64,000 nucleotides of DNA, taken from positions 3,658,001 to 3,722,000 of the forward strand of contig OZ020492.1 of assembly GCA_963971405.1 (NCBI GenBank). The letters are read 5' to 3'. The notes beneath the pieces are model-generated. The model was not told the DNA's origin. It ran no database searches and worked only from the letters and a program-made list of their open reading frames with translations. Positions 10,757 to 22,627 of this stretch are shown in pieces (the stretch's first letter is position 1; the number at the start of each line of letters is the position of its first letter). The DNA is from Psococerastis gibbosa. Lineage: Eukaryota > Arthropoda > Insecta > Psocodea > Psocidae. A program made the position numbers and the translations under genes.

Positions 10757-12319
10757 AAAACCAACAGGCTTACGATATTTTCGATCAGTCCTCCTGCGCA
10801 ACCTGCATTGTTAACAAAGGAACTAGCCTCACCGGTGGGCCACTAAGTGTACAGGTACTGTATCTGCATAATGTCGGAACTGTCCACATAGCCTCATGGT
10901 CATATGCTGATCGTAGGCTAATGTTTTGATTAGTTTGTTTGCTGCTAAAGAATATTGCGGCCTGCACTTGTTTATAGAATGACTGGTGTCCTTGCTAATG
11001 TGTGGAGTAGCAATCAGCAATTTTTATGCCATAATAGACCGTATACGAGGGTCGGATAATAATTTTTAACATTGAAATGACGGTCCGTTTACACACAGCG
11101 ACATGTCGTTCGTCTCGCCGACAACGATATGTCGTAACGTTTTGTCGTAAATGGACGTTCTGTTAACACACACCGACTTTTTACCCACGACTTTTGTATG
11201 GCGTATACGAATATACGTGGGTCGTCTAATACGTTTTTAGCAGAAGTAATTAGGAGAGGAATTGTTAATACTAACGTAAGGCTTTTTATGAATCTAGCCC
11301 TTTGATTTTTCTGGCATAGCCTAGTTATTTTAGTTATTGCATAGCATAGTTAGTGTTTCCGTATGAAGTTGAAATCTGGCCATCGAACTGATCGAAGTAA
11401 ACCTACATCGGCTATAAGCGACAATTGACAAGCTGAGACATGCTTGGCGCGAGGCAGACTTAACCAAGCTGGTGTGCGAGTCTTGGAGAGGGGTTACAAA
11501 AATATGTATTCCACAAGAGTAATTTGTTCACTAAACTTGCCGGAAATTGGGTGACAGGTTACGCATACTTTCGTTCAGGTTAAAACGTGGGAGAATAAAA
11601 ATACATATCTTTCAGATTCAAGCATCCGAACCACGTGTAGTTCCTCAAAGGAAGAAACGGCACTTACCAAGAAAAAATTTAATAACGTATTGAATTGAAG
11701 GAAAACAAATAAATTGAAAGTTTAAATTTAAATTGATGATGTCTTCATTATTGGGAAGCGTATAGGAACCTGATGTTCACAATTTGGAATGCTGAGACAG
11801 TACTTTTCACGAAATACTGTTCCTATAGAAGAACACATGGTAAATTTAAGAGCAAACCCGACTCCCCTAACACGAGTTTTTTTATTAAGTCAAATTTCTC
11901 ATGAAATATCGTTCAAAGTCATGAGAGTAAAAAGTAGCAAAAATTTTCATCTACATGTTTATACATACAAACATACAGAGTACATGTAGCCAGAAAACCG
12001 GAGTTGCGACCTAATTAATAGCTACGTCTGCTACGATATTTCCATCTGATTTTGTGAAAATCACGGATTGCAGGGGGGGGGCGTCCAATCGTCTATTAAA
12101 GCCAAAACGAAAACTCCTAAATGGGTGCACACTAACAACTACTGCCTACTCCCTAGATTTACCCTGCATCACACCATTGGCACTCCTACGGAGGTTATTT
12201 TGGGTAAGACATTTGGCACATGGTCAGAGCCGCTTGAGATTACAATTAATAAACTCAGGCTAAGAACCCTCTGCAGTAATGGGAGCCAAACTGCAATTCT
12301 CAATGGCTATTATTAGTGT
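10757..12319. other. non-coding stretch with a repeat D fragment
   Basis: The only recognisable item is a diverged repeat D copy at about 11355-11482. Near 11095-11170 are several short inverted words based on CGACA/TGTCG. Frames of 60-80 codons (10785-11020, 11789-11989, 12054-12316) show no domain or splice support. Confidence 0.4.
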
Positions 12320-15300
12320 GACGCAGTGGGAGCTGAGTACCTTGCGGAATCCCACCAGGTATTCCAACGTTTATCGAGGTCGAGCTGCAGGCTACCGGCA
12401 GGGTCCCCGGGTTGCAGATAAGGGACCATTAAATAGAGTGGTTAGTTGCGAATAAGATGAATATCAAATAAACAACCCCTGACAGTGCAGCGACTGAGCT
12501 AATAGGGCGCGACGGTTAGCTGGGGTTGGGATCCAAGCTGGCAGTTAAAACTTCGCAAGCCCTAAAACGGCTCAGTGGCAAGGCTTACCCTGTACCATAC
12601 ACACCGCCGTGAAAGTGTGTCCTCTCTCCCAACGGTAGGTGAGCCTGCAAGTCTGGTAGGACAATGACCTAGAGAAGGAAACTCGAACAAACCAAGGCGT
12701 CAGGCGTGGTCGGCCGGTTGTAAAAGTGACCAATCAAACAAGCATGAAAAGTGGCGTTATAGAGAGCATTAATATTAAGGCGTCCCCATCGAGCGACTTA
12801 TTTCGAATAAGCCAGCTCTTAGTGACAAGAACCTGAGGGCCAACACCACCGATGACAGAAACTAGAAAGAGAAAAGGAAGAAAGCAATGAAGAAAAGAAG
12901 GACGAAAGGGAAGAACGAAGGTCAACTTTGCCTCACTAAACGTAGGTTCTATGACTGGAACGAGTATGGAGATCTTGAAAGCTATGCAAGCCAGGAAAAT
13001 AAACATCGTGAGTGTCCAGGAAACCAAAGCCGCTAGCTTGAGGAGGGTTATAAGCTAGTATTTTAAGGAGCCGAAAGCAAGCTGAAGGGCGTAGGTGTTC
13101 TCTACAACCCTAGTTATAAGACCTCCCTCGTAGACGTTGTGGTGCAAAGTGACCGGATTATACTCTATTTTGACTGACAGGTTGGTGAAGAATATTATCG
13201 CGCCTGGGCAGCACAGGTAGGTTGCTGAGATGACGAAAAAGAGAAGTTCAGACTTGCGACTTCTTGATGGCAACAACACACAATGAAGAAGCCATATATC
13301 GTATATTGTTGCAGGCATGAATAGCCATGTGGGGAAGAGCAGTGGCGGATATGCACACTGCCAAGGTGGGTGTGCTTTTGGAAGGCGGAACGAAGCCGTG
13401 ACAGCTCTGCATGAATGGGCAACATAACATGTGGAAATACATGGTTTCTGGAGGGATGAGCATCTTTTAACATACAAAAGCGGACAAAGCATAATGCAAT
13501 TATAGACTTCATTATGACTAGAGGTAGAGACAAACGCAGTTGCCTCAAACAAAAAAGTAATACCTGGCGTCTCAATAGCAGAGCAGCATCGGCTACTAGG
13601 TGCCAACCTGAGAGTGGTAGCCAAAGAAACTTAGTGGAGCTAGATCGGAAGATGAAGTGGTACCCCTTATAGTACGAAGATCAAGCCAAGACGGAAGGGT
13701 TCAAAGCAGCATTGGAGACATTTTTCAACGATTGGGCCAAAACATTAGAAAGTAGCAGTTGCAATGACGCGTGGAACGAGTACAGGAATGCGTGCTAATG
13801 GCTGGTGAGGAAGTGCTGAGTATGACAAAAATGGAAAGAGACGTTTAGTGGTGGAATGAAACTGATGCACTCAAACGGCAGGCAAACGGGACCCCAGAAA
13901 ACCACAGCACATACAAGATTTTAAAGTGGAGTGCGAAACATGCTGAGAAAAAGAACAGAGACGAGGCGGCAGTAAGGTGGTATGACGAGTTCAACACTAG
14001 AAAAGGTGAAGCGAAAATCTTTAAAATTGCGAAAAACAGGCGAGGTTGCAGCTAGACCTAGCAGTGGTGTTATGAGTCAAAGATGAGCATAGTAGCGTAT
14101 TAACTCAAACCTGGGACATCATAGAGCGTTGGAGAGGGTATTTCCAAAATATCATGAATGAAGGAGGAACTAGGCGAGGTGAAGACGGTGACCTATGACG
14201 TATACAACTATACAAGAGTTCAGTGAATCGGAAGGCGAGAAAGCCCGTACAAAGATGGCAAGAGGAATGGCAGGATGGTATAGTATTTACAGCACTGGGA
14301 AGGAGTGGTGTTCCCTTCATGACAAAGCCAGCAAATATTATCCTCACAGGAGGGCGTATGCCAGATAGTTGGAGGGAAAGTGTCACAATACCAATCTACA
14401 AGGAAAAGGAGATGTGCAGCACTGCAACAACTACCGGTCTATTCAGCTAATGATCCACTGCATGTATGAAATGGCACAAGTGACTTTTGTAGGCTCGGCA
14501 AAGAGGTCAGCTAGAGGGTGACATCTCCGAAAACCAACTCGGCTTCAGGAAGAGTAGAGGCACAACGGATAGGTTATACGCTGTCACAAGCAGGCTGGAA
14601 CAGCACCGAGAGGCAAATAACCCCCTGCACTATATCTTAATAGACCTGAAGAAGGCATTTGACCGAATACCTAGAGACCTGATCTGGGAATGTCTGGGGA
14701 AGAGAGGTGTGGGGCTGGAGTATGTCCGAGCTGTCCAAGACATGTATGAAGATTGCATCACTAAGGTAAGGGAGCACAGAAGGACTTAGCAAAGGCTTTA
14801 ATGTTCAGTACAGACTACATCGAGGCTCAGCACTAAGCCCGTTCCTTTTGGCTATTATAATGGACACAATCGCCAAAAGTATTCTACAGGAAGCTCTGAA
14901 AGCCTGTTACTCGCCGATGACGTGGTATGAACCACGAAAGGGAGAAGTTAAAGTGAAGAAAAGGGTAGAAAACCTTGAAAAAAGGTAACAGAAGCAAAAC
15001 TGACCATATGGAGTGCTTGAAACATGAACTAGGCACTAAAAAGATAGGTGACCAAAACATGAATAAAGTGGAGACTTCTAAATACCAGGGCTGCACTCTT
15101 GAACAAAACGGTGGTTTGAGGAGGACATGAATTGAAGAATAAAAGGAGGCTGGGCAAAGTTCCATGACATGGCGCCAGTCCTCACCGACAGAAAAATGCC
15201 AAAGAAACTCAAGGGCCGAATTTATAAACAAGTGATCAGACCATGCATGCTGTACGGTGCGGAGTGTTGGGCGGGAAGGAAACGAGATGGAAAGAGGACC

Positions 15301-15625
15301 TGGTGGCGGAGATAAGAGTGCTGCGAAACAATGTAGGCTCACCCTGCAAGATCGCCGCCGAAGGAGGACATAAGGGAGGAGATAAAGACGGCTGATGTCA
15401 CTCACAAATAAGACTAGGCTGGCGGGGGATTAAACTTTATTAAAGCGTATCCAAAACATGGCACTCCCAGGCCATCACCCCTGGGGAAGACTGAAAATGA
15501 CACTTCCCAGAAAAATCGAACATGACCTGAGGACTCACGTAATAAACAGAGAAGGCGCTCTCAACAAAGTTGCCTGGAATTACCGCTGCCTCCTTGGGGA
15601 CAAATCCGACATAATATAGTATATC
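12320..15625 (+). pseudogene. non-LTR retrotransposon, endonuclease-reverse transcriptase, decayed
   Basis: A GC-richer leader (12320-12900) precedes remnants of both domains of a non-LTR element. The endonuclease start near 12920 reads ASLNVGSMTG...INIVSVQETK, which is the usual N-terminal strand followed by the Q-E-T motif. A later piece reads HLLTYKSGQS. Reverse-transcriptase pieces are PDSWRESVTIPIYKEK (14360), LGFRKSRGTTDRLYAV and LIDLKKAFDRIPRDL (14540-14680, motif A region), and LLADDVV (14900, catalytic motif). A basic C-terminal region follows, with WGRLKMTLPRKIEHDLR (15490). Frames shift many times and stops are frequent, so no product can be made. It resembles the family often annotated in animals as craniofacial-development-protein-2-like; the clade is not decided. 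Minus-strand frames over it are shadows. Confidence 0.88.
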
Positions 15626-16315
15626 TTATGGCCTCAGTCTCGGACTAGTATGACATTTTATGCAGACAGTTTCGCTTCCATGACTGCAGAGAAACCGTAG
15701 CCTGGGCATATATTTAACCAGCGCCAACTTCTCAGGTATAAAACTTGCATAATAAAAGATGTAACTCACCAAATCGCCACTTTCTATCCGCGTCGTTCAA
15801 CTTGCTCCACTTTCCACTGCCACAGTGGTCACTCCACAGTAATAGCTCCAGACGACACCATGATACGTGGAATCTTTGCAGTAGAATGTCGCACTACTTG
15901 CTGCACTTTACTGAGAAAAAAACAAACAAGATGGCTGCTGAATTCGACCACTAAAAAACGGTATTTTCTCAGCGATTATGGGAAATTTCTGAATGGAATA
16001 GTTCATGTCGATCAGAAAGGAAACTGGCCCTGACTCACGGAATTGTTTTTCCACACAGAAACATAACTAAAAGTGAAGATAAGTAAACTCCCTTAATATA
16101 AATATATAAAAAATGCACGGTACACGTGACGTTCCGACTAACAAAACTTAGGTACTTATTTGTTTTGAATTTTCCTGATATTTTGGCTTTGGCAGTTTAT
16201 AGTGCCTCTCCCAAGGAACTTACATGTTAGAAAAAAACAAATTAACAAAATAGTTAATCCAAAGTGGCACATATCAATTATAGTTGTAGTTAGTAGTCTT
16301 ATTTCAAATGGATAA
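15626..16315. other. non-coding stretch, nothing recognised
   Basis: No coding, RNA or repeat signature stands out. A 69-codon frame (15745-15954) has no supporting feature. Confidence 0.4.
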
Positions 16316-16749
16316 GGCGGGTATTCCACATACGTACATCGTCAATGAAAATTATGAAATTGAAGGACATTTCAATTTTTCATTGATGGCGGCCATTCCA
16401 CATGTTTTTTCAAAAATTGACAATTTTCTATTGAAACGTATGCGCCAAATTTTGAAATTTGTTTGCATTTGTTTCTTTAAATTGTATTTGTTTTCTTCGT
16501 CGCCTTATTATTTAAACCTTATTATAATTCTTATACAGAAATGCGTTCTTTTTAAAGAAATCAATTAAAATAGTTGTACTTGTCATATCCAATGACGCCA
16601 TTTTTTAATTTTAGTGTGTTTCATTGTTTGTGATTTTACTCTATGATCAATTGATCATTGATCAATTTTAACAATGGCATAGAGTAAAATTGAAATGTCC
16701 TTCAATTTCATAATTTTCATTGACGATGTACGTATGCGGAATACCCGCC
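16316..16749. mobile_element. Harbinger-like MITE (TAA target site)
   Basis: The ends GGCGGGTATTCCACATACGT and ...GGAATACCCGCC are inverted repeats of about 70 bp. They are flanked on both sides by TAA, the kind of 3-bp target duplication made by PIF/Harbinger transposases. The interior includes palindromic ATGATCAATTGATCATTGAT and no gene. A second copy lies at 55236-55644, and related elements are at 23859 and 37312. Confidence 0.85.
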
Positions 16750-17260
16750 TAAGATACCAAAAAATAATTCAGTTACATCTAAGCCTAGAGCTCTTTATGT
16801 ATAAAGATGAGATGGGACATTCAAGTCAATCAAAAATACATATTTTGAATCCTGAAGCTGAACCTGAAGCCACGTCTCCTATATGACCAGCCATTGCAAA
16901 ATTATATTATTTATCATATTTTTGGCGAGATCGAATGTCCCATCTCTCCAATATCATGTATAAAACTCTATCTTAACCTATGAACAGCGATGCCACAATT
17001 TAACACTTACTTCAGATGAGATCGTCTTATTACAGTGGTTGACTTTCCAGCTTTTCCATCTTCCTCTCTCCATGCTTGATTCCTGCCCATTTCTTGTATG
17101 CCTTTCAAAAATAAAATATAAAATCATTATTCCAGTGACGGATATACAATGGAGGGGGCCAATGCACGGGCATATTATTTAGGGGGGGCTATGCTGGTTT
17201 TGACTTAAAAAGTGCACAGCTCGTAGGAAATTGGCAGCCCGAAATTAAATACTTTTCATT

Positions 17261-17552
17261 TTTTATTTAATTAACTAAGCATATTATTATAGATTTGGCT
17301 CATTTAAGTTGTAAAAGACTACTTCATGCATCATATAATGAGGTATATTTAATTTTCGAAATTGCAGTTTTTCCATAAACATGATATTTTATAAACAATA
17401 ATTTTTCACGTATAATCTATTATTTTATAACAAAAACTAGTTTCAAAAACTAAAAATAGGCTACCGGTACCTTATTATATGATACATGAAGGAATCTTCT
17501 ACAACTTAAATGAGCCAAATCTTTAATGACATGCTTAGTTAATTAAATCAAA
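17261..17552. mobile_element. foldback MITE
   Basis: Two arms of about 85 bp (17261-17345 and 17468-17552) are inverted copies. They share TTTAATTAACTAAGCAT and TTTGGCTCATTTAAGTTGTA. The short spacer is AT-rich. No clear target duplication could be fixed. Confidence 0.7.
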
Positions 17553-17633
17553 AATAAATTGCGAGCTGCAAATTTCACAAAATTAGGCTAAATGTTTTAT
17601 TTTCGCACCAATTATGATTAATTCCTTTACTTT

Positions 17634-17864
17634 TTGAAACTAAATTATGTTTTACTTATCAGAAACATTTCAGTTTATTTATTTTTTGTAAATATGGCGA
17701 TATGTGCGGGGACCTGTGTCCAGCAGACCAGCACGTGCACTGAAATTTACCAACTTCGACCATTTATCGAGCAGTTTGGCGAACAGTGCCACACATCTAC
17801 GAAACCAAGTGGAGAGTCTCTTTATTGCGGTACTATAAAACTGAACAACTTACTTCAAATTTAA
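17634..17864 (+). other. short cysteine-containing ORF, uncertain
   Basis: This 76-codon frame has a hydrophobic first third and then a stretch less AT-rich than its surroundings, with several cysteines (AGTCVQQTSTC ... GEQCHTST ... SLYCG). It could be an exon or a small secreted peptide. No matching splice sites or homologous motif were found, and a chance frame is at least as likely. Confidence 0.2.
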
Positions 17865-18515
17865 TGCGATTTAAGCTGCACGCAGGCTGAGCACTGCAAC
17901 ATATTACGATTACTGTAACTTAACTTTTTATGGAAACACAAATTTATGGTATTGGATACAAAGGTCCCAGAGAATCAGCTTCCTAATAGAATATTTGCTC
18001 AATACTTACAGGTATATGCGAAAGGAAGCTTGGTATGTAACATACGGCGTACAACTTGGCCCAATAAATACATACGGTGAAGTTATAAACACCGGAAATT
18101 TTCACATAATTAACATGGTTTTAATTACAATTTCGCAATGAAATATCTCTAAAAGATAAGATAATCAAAGCACCTGACCTGCTAAAAGAAAAGTAAGAAA
18201 GCGACTCACTAACGTCCACACCCCACGGCCAGAAAGATGATGAATTGATGATGTAAAAAGTAAAAACAATAAAAACATGGCATGGCCACCACAGCCACAA
18301 CTAAAATAACGGAAATGGAAATGAAAATGGAACTTGGAACCTTCTAGAACTTTCTAGAATTTGTTTCTTAAGCGAAACATTGCATTGCATTTTTTATGGC
18401 TGATTTCCGGTTTACAATACATGATCAACATTGTAAGATGACTGACGCGCATTGCAACACACAATGAAGATATCATTTATTTAAAAATAAGGAAATTCCC
18501 GCTGTTTTTTAAAAG

Positions 18516-18629
18516 TGACGTCACAGTAAGAGGGCGGAGCTAATGGCGCATGCATGATTGACAGGGATCTAGACCTCTACAGATGCCGACCAATCACAAG
18601 CAAGCATGGACACATTGTGTGTTATAAAG
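18516..18629 (+). promoter_or_regulatory. possible Pol II promoter cluster
   Basis: In order these sites occur: TGACGTCA (CRE consensus, 18516), GGGCGG (GC box, about 18532), CCAAT (about 18589) and TATAAA (about 18623). The spacing is compatible with a promoter reading right, toward the zinc-finger relic at 18928. The CCAAT/TATAAA part lies inside an inverted repeat, and the right copy has lost the TATA word. This is inference from sequence words only. Confidence 0.3.
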
Positions 18630-18776
18630 CCCTTTTTCTACTCAACACTAGTGGTGGGTCGTTCTTACTGGAGCCGTTCCTATGAACGTTCCTTAAGGCT
18701 TGAGCTAGGAGCTAGTTGCAACGGATACAAAAATATTAGGTTCTTGAGGAACGCAATGCAAAATGGAACCCTTTTT
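18562..18776 (+). repeat. left arm of a 215-bp inverted repeat
   Basis: It pairs with 20620-20832. The shared sequence includes GATCTAGA(CC/GC)TCTACAGATG, CCAATCACAAGCAAGCATGG, CTCAACACTAGTGGTGGGTC and ATATTAGGTTCTTGAGGAAC. The central words CTAGTGGTGGGTCGTTC resemble hAT-type termini, but homology runs past them on both sides. A diverged relative lies at 44880-45110. Confidence 0.75.
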
Positions 18777-18927
18777 CCACGTGTAAACTGTAAACACATC
18801 AACACATCAGCTGTAAGATATAACAAAAAACAATATATGTAGCCTCCATTGACCATTTGCTTCCGTCTTCCCGGCTTGGCATTGGAAACTGTTTTACACC
18901 ACGTATTGGGTATTTAAAACGTTCAAA

Positions 18928-19185
18928 ATGAGTTTTCTGTGCTGGTTTTGTGGAGTAGTATTTCAATTCAACAACTCATAATGCGGCATTTACGTACTTT
19001 CCATAAAAAGGATAACTGTGACACACTGACACATTTAATTTGAAGAAATTCTTTCTACGGCCCTATCTGCCCTGATTGTAAAGAGGTGTTTGTAACATAT
19101 ATACGAAAAGTTACGCGAGCATATTGAGGCCGCTCACTCCATTGGCATATCTTTCAGTGTGGAAACGTTCAAGACAACGGAAAGT
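18928..19185 (+). pseudogene. degenerate C2H2 zinc-finger exon relic
   Basis: Reading from ATG at 18928 gives MSFLCWFCGVVFQ and then a stop. The next frame continues MRHLRTFHKKDNCDTLTHL. Together these give C-x2-C ... H-x4-H spacing. After an in-frame TGA, the same frame gives YGPICPDCKEVFVTYIRK, and one more shift gives LREHIEAAHSIGIS, a second C-x2-C ... H-x4-H unit. The relic ends at AAAGTAAGT, a good donor site, so it was probably a first exon. At least two frameshifts and two stops mean it is dead in this copy. It lies between the 215-bp inverted arms. Confidence 0.5.
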
Positions 19186-20619
19186 AAGTTCAATGTAGTT
19201 GTTCTTTAAATGCTAAGTTAAATACTGTGGAGCTAGGGCCTATAATAGGTAAAAATATAAGCTACACCAAGCTTGTGTTGGCCTAACTGATTATCATTTC
19301 TCGCTCAAGTCAGGGCTTTGCAATCAAAGGCATAGAGTAATTACTCTGGCAGTAATTTTCCCTTATTAAAATTTTTGGCAACACTAAGGGGAATTTTTTT
19401 TCATTTGGTCAAATAGACTATATTATGATTATATAACGGTTATGGGCTATAGCCAGTATGGGTATGGCCAGTATGGGTGGAATTTTCGATCCTCAATGCT
19501 GATGAATGTTCTAGTTCTTTTGCCTCCTACTGTTCAACTTCTACATTAAAAAAAAAAAAAAACATTACAATTATTAGGAAAGCAAATTTGCGTTCCGGGT
19601 CAGGTTGGCTAGATAATTTGTTTTAAACACTTCATAATGTAGTCAGTGATTTGGGTCAACATGGACATCAGCTAGGAAGGCTACTAAACGGTGTAGGCTA
19701 AACTGAATTTTGTATGTTCAGACTCGCCGGACTGAAATATTTAAACCTAAAATGCTAAAAAAAGGCTGTGAAGTCAAACCATTATTTTATTGAGTGTATT
19801 GCTTATTTAATATGGAATTTTAACACAATAGACATTTTTTAAATTAATTCCATCTTTTCAGATTTTACTACCGCGGGCGCCTTGGCATTATTGAGTCGGA
19901 AAACCCACATAGCCTATGTCTGAGTCTGGTCTGGAACAGTTAAACCACAGAACAACATAATATATAAATAAACTATGAAACAGGGAGTTGGTTTGATGCA
20001 TAAAAAAACACACATTTTACAGAATTACAGTTGATTTTACAATTTTGTTCTTGATTATATTGCAACTTATTGAAATATTGATTGGTTTTTAAAACTCATT
20101 AAAACTTAGACCTACGGGCTACGCATGTATCGTAGGCCTACCATATCCCCCTTAGCAAAATTTCTTTACCGGTACCTTTTACCCTATCTTGAAGCTTCAA
20201 TTAAGTTAGGTACTTATATTACGATAGCAATGAACCCTCTATAAAAGGCTATATAAGTAAGCCCTATATTTGACTACTTGTACGTACCATTAAATACTCC
20301 TCGTTATACCTATTATGTATCCTACTGGATCATCCTTAAGCAGCTAAGGGACGACTGTACGCAGCTTGGAAAGCTGTACCTATAAGAATTAAGTAGGGAA
20401 ACCTAATTACAGGACAAAGGTTGTCTTACGTAGACTACCGCACCTTCAGTAGCCACAAGGTATCTTATGGTATAAGTATAACCTGATGTTGCAGTAAGGC
20501 TACATTAAATAAGTTTTACTGCAATTGCTAGGCCTAGTCTATAAAATATAGCTCTGAAACTTTCTAAAATATCACTAAAGATATAGAAATAGAAAGGTTC
20601 ACCAGTGGCCCCTAATCCA
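19186..20619. other. non-coding interior between inverted arms
   Basis: The stretch is AT-rich with an A-tract near 19549 and no open frame or known repeat. If the arms belong to one element, this is its interior (or an intron downstream of the zinc-finger relic). Confidence 0.4.
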
Positions 20620-20832
20620 CCAATCCTCGTGTATTCCGGATATCCCCATTTTGCATTGCGTTCCTCAAGAACCTAATATTTTTGTATCCGTTGCAACTAG
20701 CTCCTAGCTCAAGGAACGGCTCCATTAAGAACGACCCACCTCTAGTGTTGAGTAGAAAAAGGGCTTAACATACAATGTGTCCATGCTTGCTTGTGATTGG
20801 TCGGCATCTGTAGAGCTCTAGATCCCTGTGTG
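20620..20832 (-). repeat. right arm of the 215-bp inverted repeat
   Basis: This is the inverted counterpart of 18562-18776. It differs by small changes, such as ACCTCTAGTG for the complement of CACTAGTGGT and a missing 13-bp block in the GAACG region. About 700 bp of featureless AT-rich DNA follow. Confidence 0.75.
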
Positions 20833-21548
20833 TCGCATGGTCATTTGATTTCCACCATTTTTGGGCTCACAGCAGGGGGTATTCTGTATTTTATTTAAAA
20901 ACTAAGAGGAAATGCCTTTTTGTTGCCCTTATTATTGCCTTAGGCCTAATTTAATTTTGCATTTGCTACATTTGAAATTTCATAGGGTACAGTTACTGTT
21001 TTGGATGATTGAACTTATTTGATGCCATTGTTTCTTTTTAATCCACATAATTTTCAGCTATTTTGGGAAAGCATATTTATCATAATAGTGAAGTCAGACG
21101 GCCTAAATATTTAATAAAGACACATTTTGTTTAGTTTTAAAAATCATGGGTTAGGTACCATAAGATAACTATTGAGTTTCATTTGGCGCGAAAACGTGAG
21201 GCCAAAATATGGTGGGCTTTCTATTTGTCCCTGCTTCCGCAAGCAAATCATATGTAGGCATTGATATACATGGATTTCTAACACGGCACCTAGCCCACGC
21301 TGAACAAATGTCTTCACTTTTGGTCACGTGACAAAAAGGGTTATTATGGCAAGAGTGGTTGACTCCATTGCGTTCAATGCGATTTAGACGTATTTCATTG
21401 CCTGTTATTTAATCTATTTACCCATTTATTGAGTTTTTCTTTGCTTTGACATAATGGTCATATCTTGCTCTGCTTATAAATCCACTAATAGGTTCAAGAT
21501 ATGTCGAGAAACGGGGGAAAATATTACTTTTCACTATTGGGTACAAAT

Positions 21549-21775
21549 TTATAAATAAATAAATATTGACTTTTTTTGTTATATTAGGCCTACTAAGCCA
21601 ACCTAGCGGAGTTAGGGCCATAAAGTCCTCTCTTGCACTCAACTAGGAAAGCCCGGGACCGCTTGCTTTACATGCCTTTCGAAGCATGGCTAGAAAATGT
21701 AGCAAGTGTGGGACTCGAACCAACAACCTATCGGGTGAAAGTTGGAGTCTGTACCACTACTCTACATGTCCTGAC
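21549..21775 (-). mobile_element. SINE-A copy
   Basis: A near-full copy on the minus strand. It has the head with GGTTCGAGTCCC, the body with GCATGTAAAGCAAGCGGTCC, and an AATATTTATTTATTTAT tail. The 83-codon frame overlapping it is not a gene. Confidence 0.85.
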
Positions 21776-22041
21776 TATTATAATTATATTATAATTTTGC
21801 CTACTCTATGTACTGTTATAATCCATAGTTATCTCAGTATTCTTGCAAAATGTTCACCCTTGGGCTCTATGGGAACTGCCACTGTGAAAATAGGTACTGG
21901 GGTATTACAATTACAAATTTGCACACAGTATATTTGAGGGGAAGAAGTCCACAAAAACCGCTATAATTTATGCGAGTTTTAATTTTAAAAAAACCTTCTC
22001 CCCTTCCTCAGACGCATACTAGTTTGCTCGAAATCTTCTTC

Positions 22042-22262
22042 TTCTTCAGCCAACGCCCGTCATTAGCTGGTAGGCCAATCCCTCCTGTGTCTCAGCTCGG
22101 TTTTCTACCTCAATGCCAGTGCAGCTGAATAGGCGATCGGCATTCCCCTCCCCTTGGAAGCAGAGAGGGCTTTCGGATGACTCAGCGATACCTATTCTGT
22201 GGAGGTAGTCATGTCCTGTGGCCATTCGGAACGCTGCCATAGCGATGTCCCGGTGCTAGAAA
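22042..22262 (-). pseudogene. non-LTR retrotransposon C-terminal relic
   Basis: The minus-strand frame reads AAFRMATGHDYLHRIGIAES and on to SSESPLCFQ. This is the pattern of the C-terminal region of many non-LTR polyproteins (R-x-x-T-G-H-D-x-L ... R-I-G-I ... S-P-x-C). No upstream reverse transcriptase part is seen. Confidence 0.6.
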
Positions 22263-22627
22263 TAAAATAACATACGGAAACAATAATACTAAAAATGTCC
22301 GAAAATTTTTGGCAGGGCAATGAATTGGCCACAACAAGCAGGCACTGCTTTCCATAAGACACCAAATAAAATTATAAAAATACATCTTAATTGTCTTCAA
22401 ATGCACACTCCCCACGACCCATGAATTTAACTCCTGCACATTTCAGATATGCAAGCATTACCAACACACTCCTTGGCGCTACGGCCCGTGGAGGCCATCC
22501 TGTGCGGTCCTGCGCTCTCCTTCGCCGCATTGCCAACATAACAGCATTACAATCCTCTCTAGTCCTCAGGGCCTCTCCTCTGCCTCAGAGTTGATTCAGA
22601 GCTCGCGACCATCAGTTCGTACATTGG

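Noticed and set aside
13055..13624. 189-codon minus-strand ORF
   Set aside because: It lies antisense to a recognisable endonuclease relic on the plus strand and has no domain of its own.
14884..15405. 173-codon minus-strand ORF
   Set aside because: It is antisense to the reverse transcriptase C-terminal part of the same retroelement relic.
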